Assembly: GCA_963931605.1 (NCBI GenBank)
Contig: OZ007031.1
Location: forward strand, 1,984,001-2,048,000
Direction of reading: 5' to 3'
Source of the DNA: CALUOB01 sp944322305
GTDB taxonomy: Bacteria; Actinomycetota; Coriobacteriia; Coriobacteriales; Coriobacteriaceae
Length of the DNA stretch: 64,000 bases
Shown here: positions 24,108 to 32,953 of the stretch, in pieces
Position numbering within the stretch: position 1 is the first letter of the stretch
Layout of the letters: every line of letters starts with the position of its first letter
Notes under the pieces: generated by a model
Database searches by the model: none
What the model was told of the DNA's origin: nothing
The model's input: the letters and a program-made list of their open reading frames with translations, nothing else
Made by a program: the position numbers and the translations under genes

Positions 24108-24983
24108 ATGGAATCTGCACCCGCCGTCCCAAGCGCCGCCGACGCAGCCACCGCCCCCGCCGCCCCCGCCGCGCCCTTCTCGTCCGACCCCACGCTCGCG
24201 CTGATCAACCGCCGCAGCTCAACGCGCCTGTTCAACGACAAGGCCACGCCGGCCGGCCGCGTCACCGACGCCCAGCGCGCTGCCGTTTTGCACGCCGCCA
24301 GCCGCGCGCCCAGCGCCGGCGCCATGATGCTCTACTCCGTCATCAGCATCCAGCGCCAGGACACCCTCGACGCCCTCGCCGAGCTCTGCGACCACCAGCC
24401 CTTCATCGCCACCGCGCCGTGGGCCCTCGTGTTCGTGGCAGACTACGCCAAGTGGATCGACCTGTTCGGTCACGCGGGCTGCTTCGAGCGCGTGCAGCCG
24501 GGTGCCGCCGGGCATCGCCCCGCGCCCGGCGTCGGCGAGCTCCTGCTGGCGGCCGAGGACACCATGGCCGCCGCGCAGACGGCCGTTCTCACCGCGGAGG
24601 CGGTGGGGCTTGGAACCTGCTACATCGGCGACATCTTGGAGAACGCCGCGGAGGTTGCCGCCCTGCTCAAGCTGCCTAAGCATACCGTGCCGCTTTCCAT
24701 GCTCGTGCTGGGCGTGCCGGCCAAAGAGCGCCCGCAGACCCCGCATCCGCAGGTAAACCTCGTGATGGAGGAGGAGTACCGCCGCGCCGACCCCGAGACG
24801 CTCGACCGGCAGGTTGCCGAGCAGGACCGTCTCTTCCGCCCGCACGCATGCTCGCGCGGCGAGGAACCCGGCGGGCGCGTGCGCGACCTGTACGTGCGCA
24901 AGCACACCTCGGCGTTCATGGCCGAGATGAACCGCTCCGCCGCCGCGTGGGTCGCCAACTGGACGGGAGAGCGGCGCGCCTGA
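24108..24983 (+). CDS. Nitroreductase family protein
   Basis: 291 residues from ATG 24108 behind AAGGAG. After a ~25-residue Ala/Pro-rich tail comes the FMN-binding opening ALINRRSSTRLFND, then AASRAPSAGAMMLYSVISI, the conserved AAEDTMAAAQTAVLTAEAVGL-type helix, and GTCYIGDI. The order matches NfsA/FRP-type flavin reductases. It would reduce nitro compounds, quinones or flavins with NAD(P)H in the cytoplasm. It is probably monocistronic; rlmKL starts 204 bases later. Confidence 0.88.
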   Translation: MESAPAVPSAADAATAPAAPAAPFSSDPTLALINRRSSTRLFNDKATPAGRVTDAQRAAVLHAASRAPSAGAMMLYSVISIQRQDTLDALAELCDHQPFIATAPWALVFVADYAKWIDLFGHAGCFERVQPGAAGHRPAPGVGELLLAAEDTMAAAQTAVLTAEAVGLGTCYIGDILENAAEVAALLKLPKHTVPLSMLVLGVPAKERPQTPHPQVNLVMEEEYRRADPETLDRQVAEQDRLFRPHACSRGEEPGGRVRDLYVRKHTSAFMAEMNRSAAAWVANWTGERRA

Positions 24984-25187
24984 CGCACGCCCCGGGGCCG
25001 GACGCGGCAAGCAGCCAACACCGCGGAGGCAAAGCGCCTGACGCACGCCCCGGGGGCCGGACGCGCGGCGGTGGGATTCTCAGTTTGTGCGCGTTTGCCG
25101 CAGCCGACCTGCCAAAGCCCTGCGTTGGGCGATAATAGCGGGCAGCCGAACCGCCCGGGCCTCAGGCCCGCTACCCGAAAGAGTCCC

Positions 25188-27749
25188 ATGGAATTCTTTG
25201 CCACGTGCCCCACCGGTTTTGAGCGCGCCCTCGCCGGTGAGCTCACCGCGCTCAAGCTCCCCCGCGTGCGTCGTCTGAAGGGCCGCGTCGCCTTCGAGGG
25301 CGAGCCCGTCGACGCCTACCGCGCCTGCCTGTGGTCGCGCCTGGCGAGCCGCGTCTTCGTCGTGCTCGGCCGCGCGCAGGCCGCCACGGCCGACGCGCTC
25401 TACGCCGCCGCGCTCGGCCTTGCCTGGGAGGACATCGTGGCGCCGGGCGCCAGCGTCTCCGTGGCGGCGCGCGGCACAAGCCCCGAGCTGCGCAACACGC
25501 ACTTCACCGCCCTGCGCGTGAAGGACGCCGTGTGCGATCGGCTCGCGGAGCGCCGCGGCGAGCGCCCGCGCACGGACGCGCGCGCGGCCGACGCGCGCCT
25601 GGCCGTCTCGCTCTCGGGCAGCAAGGCCACCTTCAGCTTCGATTTGTCGGGCGACCCGCTGTTCAAGCGCCTCCCGCGCGAGGCCATGCGCCCTGGCGCG
25701 CCGGCCGCCGTGCTGCGTCCCGACTACGCGGCGCTGCTGCTCGACGCCGCGGGCTGGTACCGCGCCTGCCGCGCGGCGGAGCCCGTGCTGGTCGACCTCT
25801 CCTGCGCCGGCGGCGGCGTGGCCATCGAGGCGGCCGCCATGGCGCTTGACCGCGCGCCGGGCGCCACGCGCGTGCGCTGGGGCTTCGAGTCTTGGGCCGC
25901 GCACGACGCCGACACGTGGTTTGCGCTGCTCGCCGAGGCCGACGAGCGCGCCGAGGCAGCGGCAGCCGCCAAGCGCGTGCGCGTGATCGCCGCCGACGTC
26001 GACGCGGCCGCCGCGCGCTTTGCCCAGCGCGTCGCGCACGCGGCGGGTGTGGGCTCCTGCGTTGAGGTGGTGGAGCCTTCGGCCGCCGCGGTTCTCGACG
26101 CTTTGGCGGCGGATGAGAAGAACGGCTCCCTACCCACCCGCGCAACCACCAAGCGCCCGCGCAACCGCCAGCGCATGGAGCAGGCCGCCGCGCGTCAGGC
26201 CGCCGCTTCCGCATCCGCTCGGCGCGGCCTGGTGGTGCTCGACCTGCGTCCCGTGGCGCCGGCGCGCCTGCCGCTTGTGCTCTCCACAGCGGCGGCCGTG
26301 CACCGCGCCCCGGCGTGCGAGGACTTCCCGCTGGCGGTGCTTGCGTACGACGACGCGCTTTCCCGCGCGCTCGGCGCCGCGCCGGCGTCCGCCGTGGCCG
26401 TGAAGCCCCAGCAGGAGGACGCCGTGCTGTTGGTGTATCCCGCGGCGGGGGAGGCCCGCGCCGCCGCGTCCGAGGCGGCTGCAGCCGGATCCGGCTCCGC
26501 AGAGGACGCCCCTGCCGCAGCCGGGGCCGCCGTGGCGCCGGGTACCGCCTCGCGCGATGCCCGCGGCACCGATGCCGGCGCCTCCTCCTCCGCCCGCCGC
26601 GGCTCCGGCGCCAGCGCTGTCCGCCCTGCCGAGCAGGTGCTTCTCGACTTGGGCGACAAGGGAAAGGTACCGGTGCTGGTGCCGCAGTCCGACCAGTTCG
26701 CGGGCCGTCTCAAGAAGGTGGCGCGCCAGCGGCGCAAGTGGGCGCGTCGCGCGGGCGTGACCTGCTACCGCGTCTACGACGCCGACCTGCCCGACTACGC
26801 CTGCGCCATCGACCTGTACGAGGGCTCGGCCGCGACGCCGGGTCGCTGGCTCGTCATCGCCGAGTACCAGGCCCCCAAGACCGTTGACCCGTCGCTTGCC
26901 GGGGCGCGCCTGCTCGACGCGGTGGCCATCGCGCCGGTGGTGCTGGACGTACCGGCGGATCACGTTGCCGTGAAGGCCCGCCGCCGCGCCAAGGGCGGCT
27001 CGCAGTACGCGGGCGCCGCGGGCGCCGGCCGCGCCCCGTTCGGCGCGCAGGGCTCTGCGCGCGCGGGTGCTTCTCGCCCGGTGCTGGTGGAGGAGGGCGG
27101 CCTCACCTTCGAGGTCAACTTCGACGACCGCCTGGACACGGGGCTTTTCCTGGATCACCGCATCACGCGCGGGCTGGTGCGCGAGGACGCCTACGACGTG
27201 CCGCGCTTCCTCAACCTGTTCGCCTACACCGGCACGGCAACCTGCTATGCGGCCGATGGCGGGGCGCGCGCAACCACCACGGTGGACCTCTCGCGCACCT
27301 ACCTTGACTGGGCGCAGCGCAACATGGAGCGCAACGGCTTTGCCGGGCGCGCGCACGAGTTCGTCCGCGCGGATGTGATCGCCTGGATCAACGAGCAGCG
27401 CCACACCCGCAACCGCTGGAACCTCATCTTTTGCGATCCGCCCACCTTCTCCAACTCATCCAGCATGGGCGGCCGCAGCTTCGACGTGCAGCGCGACCAC
27501 GTGGAGCTGCTCATCGGCGTGTCGCGCCTGCTCACGGTGGACGGCCAGGCCATCTTCTCGTGCAACCTGCGCACGTTCAAGCCCGACCTTGCCGCGCTCG
27601 CCCGCGCCGGCGTGATCCTGGAGGACATCACGGCTTCAACCATCCCGGAGGACTTTGCGCGCAACCCGCGGATCCATCACGCCTACCGCCTGCGCCGCAC
27701 CACGCCGGCAGTGGCCCAGCGCCAGCTGGCCGAGAAGCTCCGCGCGTAG
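25188..27749 (+). CDS. rlmKL: Bifunctional 23S rRNA methyltransferase RlmKL
   Basis: 853 residues from ATG 25188; the frame opens upstream at 25071 but MEFFATCPTGFERALAGEL is the true RlmL start. The N-terminal half has THUMP and the RlmL methyltransferase (LVDLSCAGGGVAIEAAAMAL), which modifies G2445. The C-terminal half is RlmK (FDDRLDTGLFLDHRI, NLFAYTGTATCYAA, WNLIFCDPPTFSNS), which makes m7G2069. Between them is an Ala/Ser/Gly-rich insert (~residues 420-480) not present in the E. coli enzyme (702 residues). This accounts for much of the extra length. Confidence 0.92.
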   Translation: MEFFATCPTGFERALAGELTALKLPRVRRLKGRVAFEGEPVDAYRACLWSRLASRVFVVLGRAQAATADALYAAALGLAWEDIVAPGASVSVAARGTSPELRNTHFTALRVKDAVCDRLAERRGERPRTDARAADARLAVSLSGSKATFSFDLSGDPLFKRLPREAMRPGAPAAVLRPDYAALLLDAAGWYRACRAAEPVLVDLSCAGGGVAIEAAAMALDRAPGATRVRWGFESWAAHDADTWFALLAEADERAEAAAAAKRVRVIAADVDAAAARFAQRVAHAAGVGSCVEVVEPSAAAVLDALAADEKNGSLPTRATTKRPRNRQRMEQAAARQAAASASARRGLVVLDLRPVAPARLPLVLSTAAAVHRAPACEDFPLAVLAYDDALSRALGAAPASAVAVKPQQEDAVLLVYPAAGEARAAASEAAAAGSGSAEDAPAAAGAAVAPGTASRDARGTDAGASSSARRGSGASAVRPAEQVLLDLGDKGKVPVLVPQSDQFAGRLKKVARQRRKWARRAGVTCYRVYDADLPDYACAIDLYEGSAATPGRWLVIAEYQAPKTVDPSLAGARLLDAVAIAPVVLDVPADHVAVKARRRAKGGSQYAGAAGAGRAPFGAQGSARAGASRPVLVEEGGLTFEVNFDDRLDTGLFLDHRITRGLVREDAYDVPRFLNLFAYTGTATCYAADGGARATTTVDLSRTYLDWAQRNMERNGFAGRAHEFVRADVIAWINEQRHTRNRWNLIFCDPPTFSNSSSMGGRSFDVQRDHVELLIGVSRLLTVDGQAIFSCNLRTFKPDLAALARAGVILEDITASTIPEDFARNPRIHHAYRLRRTTPAVAQRQLAEKLRA

Positions 27750-27972
27750 GGGGCGCCCGCGCGGTGTGCCGGCAACCCCGCTGCTGTGCGGGGGCTCCGC
27801 GTGCAAGGGCGCTCCGCTGACGGCGCGCCCATCTCGCCCTGCCCAGACCTTCTCGCACGCTAGCCCTTCTCGTCCTGCGCGGTTTTCTCGCCAGGCGCCG
27901 GCATGGCGCAACCTGCGCCCCAAACTTTTAACCGAAGGTTGAGGGTTTTGGCATCCGCCCTGCTAGCAGCTG

Positions 27973-28001
27973 TTGCCAGAGGATGCAGGCGTATCTACAA
28001 T
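27973..28001 (+). promoter_or_regulatory. kup promoter
   Basis: TTGCCA (27973-27978) and TACAAT (27996-28001) are exactly 17 bases apart. This predicts a ~130-base leader. The leader holds a perfect 8-bp stem CCCCCGGC/GCCGGGGG (28035-28042 with 28069-28076) inside a GACGGC/GCCGTT pairing, so it is strongly structured. The rest of the 387-base gap after rlmKL shows nothing else. Confidence 0.65.
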
Positions 28002-28136
28002 AGGTGGTTACTGCAGGGACGGCTTTTACGCGCGCCCCCGGCCGATTGCGCCCGGTGGCGTCCGGTGTGCCGGGGGAGGGCGGAGCCGTTGTGGCGGGCT
28101 TGCGCTGTGGCGCGGCCCTGACAGAAACAGGAGCAT

Positions 28137-30176
28137 ATGAGTAAAGCGGCTTCTACAGGCAAAACGGGCTCAGCGCCCGCGCCGTCTGCATCGAAGAGCG
28201 CCATCCCGGTCAGCTTCGCGGCGATGCTCGTAACCATCGGCGTGGTGTACGGCGACATCGGCACCTCGCCCATGTACGTGACCAAGGCGCTGCTGGCGGG
28301 CCAGGGCGGCATCATGACCGTGAACGAGGAGTTCATCCTCGGCGCGCTGTCGCTCGTCATCTGGACGGTCACGCTGCTCACCACGGTGAAGTACGTGCTG
28401 ATCTCGCTTAAGGCCGACAACCACGGCGAAGGCGGCATCTTCGCGCTCTACAGCCTGGTCAGACGCTACGGCAAGTGGCTCATCATCCCGGCCATGCTGG
28501 GCGGCTCGGCGCTTCTCGCCGACGGCATCCTCACCCCGGCGGTCACCATCACCACCGCCATCGAGGGCTTGCGCACCATTCCGCAGATGCATGCGGTCAT
28601 CGGCGACGAGCAGACCAACGTGGTTATCATCACCTTGGTCATCGTGTGCGTGCTCTTTGCCGCGCAGCGCGCCGGCACGAGCAGGCTGGGGCGCGCGTTC
28701 GGCCCGGTCATGACGTTTTGGTTCCTCTTCTTGGGCGGCGCGGGCCTGTACTACGTGCTGGGCAACCTCAGCGTCCTGCGCGCCATCAACCCGGTCTACG
28801 GCATCTCGTTTCTGTTCAGCCCGCATAACCACGCGGGCATCATGATTCTGGGCAGCTGCTTTCTGGCCACCACGGGTGCCGAGGCGCTGTACTCCGACAT
28901 GGGCCACGTGGGCAAGGGCAACATCTACGCCACCTGGCCGTTTGTGAAGGTCTGCCTGATCCTGAGCTACCTGGGCCAGGGCGCGTGGCTGCTCTCCAAC
29001 GCCGGCAACCTCGAGCTTGCGGCCATCGCCGACCTCAACCCCTTCTTCCAGATGCTCGGCGGGCCCATCCGCCCGTTCGCGGTGGCGCTTTCCACGCTCG
29101 CGGCCATCATCGCCTCGCAGGCGCTCATCACCGGCGCGTTCTCGCTGGTGTCCGAGGCCAGCCGCCTGGACCTCATGCCGCACATGCAGGTCTTCTACCC
29201 GGCCGAGACCAAGGGCCAGCTCTATATCCCCATGGTCAACAACGTGCTGTGGGTGGGCTGCATCGTGGTGATCCTGCTGTTCCAGTCCTCGGCGCACATG
29301 GAGGCGGCCTACGGCCTGGCTATCACCATCACCATGCTGTGCACCACGCTTCTGCTCTTCACCTACCTGCGCAAGATCCGCGACCTCAAGGTCCTCCCGT
29401 GGGTCTTCGTGGCGTTCTTCGTGGTGCTCGAGGGCTTCTTCTGCGGCTCCTCGCTCACCAAGTTCTTCCACGGTGGCTACTTCACGCTGCTCATGGCGCT
29501 GGCCATCATGGCCATCATGGTTGCCTGGTACTTCGGCACCAACGTTGAGCGCCGCCAGGCCACGCTGCTGCCGGTGAAGCGCTACGTGCCCATGCTCGAC
29601 CGCCTGCGCCATGACAACACGGTCGACCGCCTGGCCGACAACCTGGTGTACCTTGTGGGCACCGGCGACCGCGAGCATCTCGACCGCGACGTGCTCTACT
29701 CCATCTTGGACCGCCATCCCAAGCGCGCCCGCGCCTACTGGTTCGTGTGCGTCGAGGTGACCGAGGATCCCTACACCTGCGCCTACGCGGTGGAGAACTT
29801 CGGCTCGGACTTCGTGTTCAAGGTGCACCTGTACCTGGGCTACAAGGTTCCGCAGCGCGTGAACGCCTACCTGCGCCAGATCGTACAGGAGCTGTCGGCG
29901 TCCGGCGAGCTGCCGCCGCAGCCGCGCGACTACTCGGTGTACGAGGATCCCGGCGTTATTGGCTCGTTCCGCTTCTGCATGCTGCGCAAGACCCTCTCGC
30001 CCGAGTCCGACGTGACGCCGATCGACCGCTTCGCGATCTCGCTTAAGTACGCCATCCGCAGCGTGGCCGGCTCGCCGGTGCGCTGGTACGGCCTCGAGAG
30101 CTCCAGCGTGATCATCGAGTACGTCCCGCTGTTCACCAAGTTCCGCACGGCGGATCACTTGATCCGCGTCCGCTAG
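28137..30176 (+). CDS. kup: KUP-family potassium transporter
   Basis: 679 residues from ATG 28137 with CAGGAG upstream. The first ~450 residues hold about 12 membrane segments with the KUP opening GVVYGDIGTSPMY. Also present are NHGEGGIFALYSLVRR, GGSALLADGILTPAVT and TTGAEALYSDMGHVG, all K+-coordination and gating regions of the family. The C-terminal ~200 residues are the soluble KUP tail. It imports K+ by proton symport. It is a single gene with its own promoter and a long structured leader. Confidence 0.95.
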   Translation: MSKAASTGKTGSAPAPSASKSAIPVSFAAMLVTIGVVYGDIGTSPMYVTKALLAGQGGIMTVNEEFILGALSLVIWTVTLLTTVKYVLISLKADNHGEGGIFALYSLVRRYGKWLIIPAMLGGSALLADGILTPAVTITTAIEGLRTIPQMHAVIGDEQTNVVIITLVIVCVLFAAQRAGTSRLGRAFGPVMTFWFLFLGGAGLYYVLGNLSVLRAINPVYGISFLFSPHNHAGIMILGSCFLATTGAEALYSDMGHVGKGNIYATWPFVKVCLILSYLGQGAWLLSNAGNLELAAIADLNPFFQMLGGPIRPFAVALSTLAAIIASQALITGAFSLVSEASRLDLMPHMQVFYPAETKGQLYIPMVNNVLWVGCIVVILLFQSSAHMEAAYGLAITITMLCTTLLLFTYLRKIRDLKVLPWVFVAFFVVLEGFFCGSSLTKFFHGGYFTLLMALAIMAIMVAWYFGTNVERRQATLLPVKRYVPMLDRLRHDNTVDRLADNLVYLVGTGDREHLDRDVLYSILDRHPKRARAYWFVCVEVTEDPYTCAYAVENFGSDFVFKVHLYLGYKVPQRVNAYLRQIVQELSASGELPPQPRDYSVYEDPGVIGSFRFCMLRKTLSPESDVTPIDRFAISLKYAIRSVAGSPVRWYGLESSSVIIEYVPLFTKFRTADHLIRVR

Positions 30177-30318
30177 ACTTTGTCGACGCCGCGCGGGGCC
30201 GGAGGGCTCTACCTTGCGGTTCAAGTCGCCGTGCACCACCGGCTAGGTGCGTGCGCTCCGTCTTTCGCCGCAATCTCGGGCCCTCCGGCTCCGCTCGCTG
30301 ACTGGCCGCTCCGTCCCG

Positions 30319-30353
30319 ATGCGCCAAATTAGGCCGTGCCTAATTTGGCGCAT
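30319..30353. repeat. Palindrome A of the 30.3-30.6 kb composite element
   Basis: Perfect 16-bp arms, ATGCGCCAAATTAGGC and its complement, around CGT. The same palindrome with two arm mismatches recurs at 30563-30597. Both copies are preceded by CCCCG/CCCG and followed by TTTCGT. Confidence 0.85.
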
Positions 30354-30410
30354 TTCGTAAAATGGAACGGGGCGGACGGGGCATCGGGCGGCTGTATTAC
30401 CCCGTTCAGA

Positions 30411-30538
30411 GAAAATGGATGTGGTTTTAGAGGGATCCTTCGAGTAGAGACGCCCCGCGCTGCAGGAAAAGCGCAGGTAGAACGAGTGGTGCTTGGTCGG
30501 TCTACTCGGCGCCCCCGCGCAAAACGACATCCATTTCC
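30411..30538. repeat. 127-bp dispersed inverted-repeat element, copy 2
   Basis: Left end GAAAATGGATGTGGTTTT and right end AAAACGACATCCATTTCC pair with each other, and inner positions CGAGTAGA/TCTACTCG also pair. Length (128) and ends match copy 1 at 21928-22054, while the centre has diverged. The copy lies between the two palindromes at 30319 and 30563. Confidence 0.8.
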
Positions 30539-30562
30539 CCGTGCGCCGGGTTCATCGCCCCG

Positions 30563-30597
30563 ATGCGCCAATTTAGGCCGGGCCTAATCTGGCGCAT
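30563..30597. repeat. Palindrome B of the 30.3-30.6 kb composite element
   Basis: ATGCGCCAATTTAGGCC and GGCCTAATCTGGCGCAT form a 17-bp stem with two mismatches. It is near-identical to the palindrome at 30319-30353. Confidence 0.82.
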
Positions 30598-30678
30598 TTC
30601 GTCTTACGGGCGGTTGCCGGCCCGCGGGCCTGCGCGCCACGCTCCGCGGTTGGCTGCGGGGTCGACATCTAAGGGGCA

Positions 30679-30945
30679 GGTTGGTCGCTGGTTCGACGTC
30701 CAAGAATCGGTTGATCGTCTCGGCGACGCGCAACTCCTGGAAATCCGAGAGTTGGCTGCGGTTTGAGCGGTTAACTGCACAGTGCATGTCGAAAGTGCGA
30801 CCGACCGGTGCCCTGGGTGACGAGATTGCGGCCAACTAGGGCCTGGGCGACGGATTTGCGACTAACCTGTGCGTCACCTGCGCCTGCGCGACGTAATCGC
30901 GACCAACCGAGAGCCTGCATAACAAGATCGCGACCAACCAAGGCA
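30679..30945. repeat. Second 30-bp-period repeat family, cluster A
   Basis: Forward boxes GGTTGGTCGC (30679) and GGTTGATCGT (30709) are 30 bases apart. After a degenerate centre, reverse-complement boxes of the type GCGACCAACC follow at 30797, 30828, 30858, 30899 and 30930 (spacing 31, 30, 41, 31), each preceded by CTGGGTGACGAGAT-like sequence. It is the same family as 58456-58740. With the palindromes and the dispersed element this fills the 913-base gap between kup and dapH; I see no gene there. Confidence 0.78.
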
Positions 30946-30988
30946 TGCATGCCGGTGCAGCGACTGCCCGGATCCTTCCATAACGGCA

Positions 30989-31026
30989 AAGGGCCTCCTC
31001 CCGGCATGGAGCGGGAGGAGGCCCTT
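30989..31026 (-). terminator. Terminator of the lysine operon (after dapH)
   Basis: A perfect 15-bp GC-rich stem (30989-31003 with 31012-31026) with an 8-base loop lies 65 bases downstream of the dapH stop codon. On the minus strand it ends in TTT. Confidence 0.75.
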
Positions 31027-31090
31027 CTCGTTTGAGTGGAACCCATGCGGCATCCGGCACAGCCGGAGCGGCCGTGTCGCTCTGCGGTGT

Positions 31091-31819
31091 TTACAGCTGG
31101 CGCAGGCCCTCTACCAGGCCGGTCTTGCTGTCGGTCTGCGCATCGCGCTGCTTGATCACGCGCGCGGGCACGCCGGCCACCACGGCGCCGGCCGGCACGT
31201 CCTCAACCACCACGGCGCCGGCGGCGATGACGGCGTTCTCGCCCACGTGCACGCCTTCCAGCACCACGGCGTTCGCGCCGATCATCACGTTGTCCTCGAT
31301 GATCACGGGCGTGGCGCTCGCCGGCTCCACCACGCCGGCCAGCACGGTGCCGGCGCCCACGTGGCAGTTCTTGCCCACGGTGGCGCGCCCGCCCAGCACG
31401 GCGTTCATGTCGATCATGGTGCCCGCGCCAATGACCGCGCCGATGTTGATCACCGCGCCCATCATGACCACCGCGTTGTCGCCGATCTCCACCTTGTCGC
31501 GGATGACGGCGCCCGGCTCGATGCGCGCGTTCACGCCCTTGAGGTCGAGCATAGGCACCGCGGAGTTGCGGCAGTCGTTCTCCACCTCGTAGTGGGCGAT
31601 AAGCTCGGCGTTGGCCTCGAGCACCGGCTTCAGGTCGGCCCAGTCGCCGTACACGACGCGCCCCTTGCGCCCACCGTACACGTGCACCGGATCCTTGGCA
31701 CCCGACCCGTCGCCGGCCTTCCAGTTGATCTTGGCGCCCGCCTTCTCGCGCACCACCAGCTTGACCGGCGTCTTCTTAGGTGCGCTAGCGATGAAGTCGA
31801 TGATCTCCTGAGCGTTCAT
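31091..31819 (-). CDS. dapH: 2,3,4,5-tetrahydropyridine-2,6-dicarboxylate N-acetyltransferase
   Basis: 242 residues from ATG 31819 behind AAAGGA; the open frame continues upstream without good start signals. The N-terminal ~85 residues are the DapH cap (NAQEIIDFIASAPKKTPVKL, VENDCRNSAVPMLDLK). A left-handed beta-helix of hexapeptide repeats follows: GDNAVVMMGAVINIGAVIG, MIDMNAVLGGRATVGKNCHV, EDNVMIGANAVVLEGVHVG. It acetylates tetrahydrodipicolinate, so lysine and DAP are made by the acetylase variant. It is the last gene of the lysA-dapA-dapB-dapH series, 390 bases after dapB. Confidence 0.95.
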   Translation of the reverse strand: MNAQEIIDFIASAPKKTPVKLVVREKAGAKINWKAGDGSGAKDPVHVYGGRKGRVVYGDWADLKPVLEANAELIAHYEVENDCRNSAVPMLDLKGVNARIEPGAVIRDKVEIGDNAVVMMGAVINIGAVIGAGTMIDMNAVLGGRATVGKNCHVGAGTVLAGVVEPASATPVIIEDNVMIGANAVVLEGVHVGENAVIAAGAVVVEDVPAGAVVAGVPARVIKQRDAQTDSKTGLVEGLRQL

Positions 31820-32209
31820 GGTGTTCTTTTTTCCTTTCATGTTGATGGCTGCGCAAGCAGGACCGGTTGTTTCGTAGAAGAGTTTACGCGCAAAGGGCGG
31901 ACGAGAGGTGCAGGCCTTGTAAAGCCGGCAGGTCTGTGTTGTCGCTCCCTTTTCCCAGTCTCCGTGAAGCCGTGAGGGGCGTGCAGGGCCGGGGTGTTTC
32001 CCAGCGCGTTCTCTGAGCGAGCTTCGCGCATAGCGAAAAGCCTGCGCGAGGAGGGGTTCGGGGTTATCCGTCTGGGCGCAGTTCCGCATGAGCAGAAAGC
32101 GCCGTTTCCGGCGCTTTCGTCGCAAAGGGGACCGTTTGAGCACCAGACGGTAACCCCGCCCCCTCCTCCTGCCGCCCGATCCCGGCCCCGCCCAGGGGGG
32201 GGGCTTTGC
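31820..32209 (-). other. Gap between dapB and dapH
   Basis: No credible gene is visible. A 9-bp hairpin GAAAGCGCC/GGCGCTTTC lies at 32095-32118, without a T-run on the minus strand. The gap is unusually long for an operon, so dapH may have its own promoter; I could not identify one. Confidence 0.5.
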
Positions 32210-32953
32210 TTACGCGCCGAACATCAGCTCGTCGAAGGTGTAGAACCCTGCGGGCTTCTCCACGATCTTGCGCGCGGCGGCGATGGCGCCGGTCACGAAG
32301 ATCTGGCGGCTCGTGGCGCGGTGGGTGAGCGAGACCTCCTCGTCCGTTCCGAAGAACGACACCGTGTGCACGCCGGGGACCGTGCCGCCGCGCAGCGAGT
32401 GCATGCCCACCTCGTCGGCGCTTCTCGCGCCAACCTGGCCGTGCCGGCCGTACACCGGGGTGAGCGCCCCGCCACGCGCCCCGTTCACCGCGTCGAACAG
32501 CAGCGCCGCGGTGCCGCTCGGCGCATCCACCTTCTGGTTGTGGTGGCACTCGGTGATCTCGATGTCAAAGCCGGGCAGCTCGCGGGCCACAAGCGCGGAG
32601 GCGTGCCGCAGCGCCGCCACGCCCAGCGAGTAGTTGCCGCTCTGGATCACGGGCGCCACCTGCCCGAGCGCGCGCAGCTCGTCTACCTGCCCGGGCGTGT
32701 AGCCGGTGGTGCCGCACACCAGCGCGCAGCCGCAGCGCCGCACGTAGGCGGCCACGGCGTCGAGCGTGCTGGCGTTGGAGAAGTCGATCATCACGTCGGC
32801 GGCAGGCGCCATGTCAAGCTCGCCGAGCTCAAAGCCCACCTGCGCCACCACCTCGAACACGGCTTCGCCCGCGTCGGTGCGCGCAGCCTCGGCCGCCTCG
32901 CGGATCAGCGTGCCCATGCGGCCCGTGCCCATGATCGCAACCTTAATCAACAA
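32210..32953 (-). CDS. dapB: 4-hydroxy-tetrahydrodipicolinate reductase
   Basis: 247 residues from TTG 32953, which has AGGGAG seven bases upstream inside the end of dapA; the two genes overlap by 11 bases. The nucleotide-binding opening is IKVAIMGTGRMG. Family motifs follow: DFSNASTLDAV, LVCGTTGYT, the catalytic ITECHHNQKVDAPSGTA region, then SLRGGTVPGVHTVSFFG. It reduces the DapA product with NAD(P)H. Translational coupling to dapA is likely. Confidence 0.95.
   Translation of the reverse strand: MLIKVAIMGTGRMGTLIREAAEAARTDAGEAVFEVVAQVGFELGELDMAPAADVMIDFSNASTLDAVAAYVRRCGCALVCGTTGYTPGQVDELRALGQVAPVIQSGNYSLGVAALRHASALVARELPGFDIEITECHHNQKVDAPSGTAALLFDAVNGARGGALTPVYGRHGQVGARSADEVGMHSLRGGTVPGVHTVSFFGTDEEVSLTHRATSRQIFVTGAIAAARKIVEKPAGFYTFDELMFGA

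Noticed and set aside
28008..28136. c-di-AMP (ydaO-type) riboswitch before kup
   Set aside because: The leader is structured but the conserved ydaO core could not be found.
31820..32143. Extended N-terminus for DapH
   Set aside because: The upstream open frame is Arg-rich without family similarity, while ATG 31819 fits DapH and has AAAGGA upstream.
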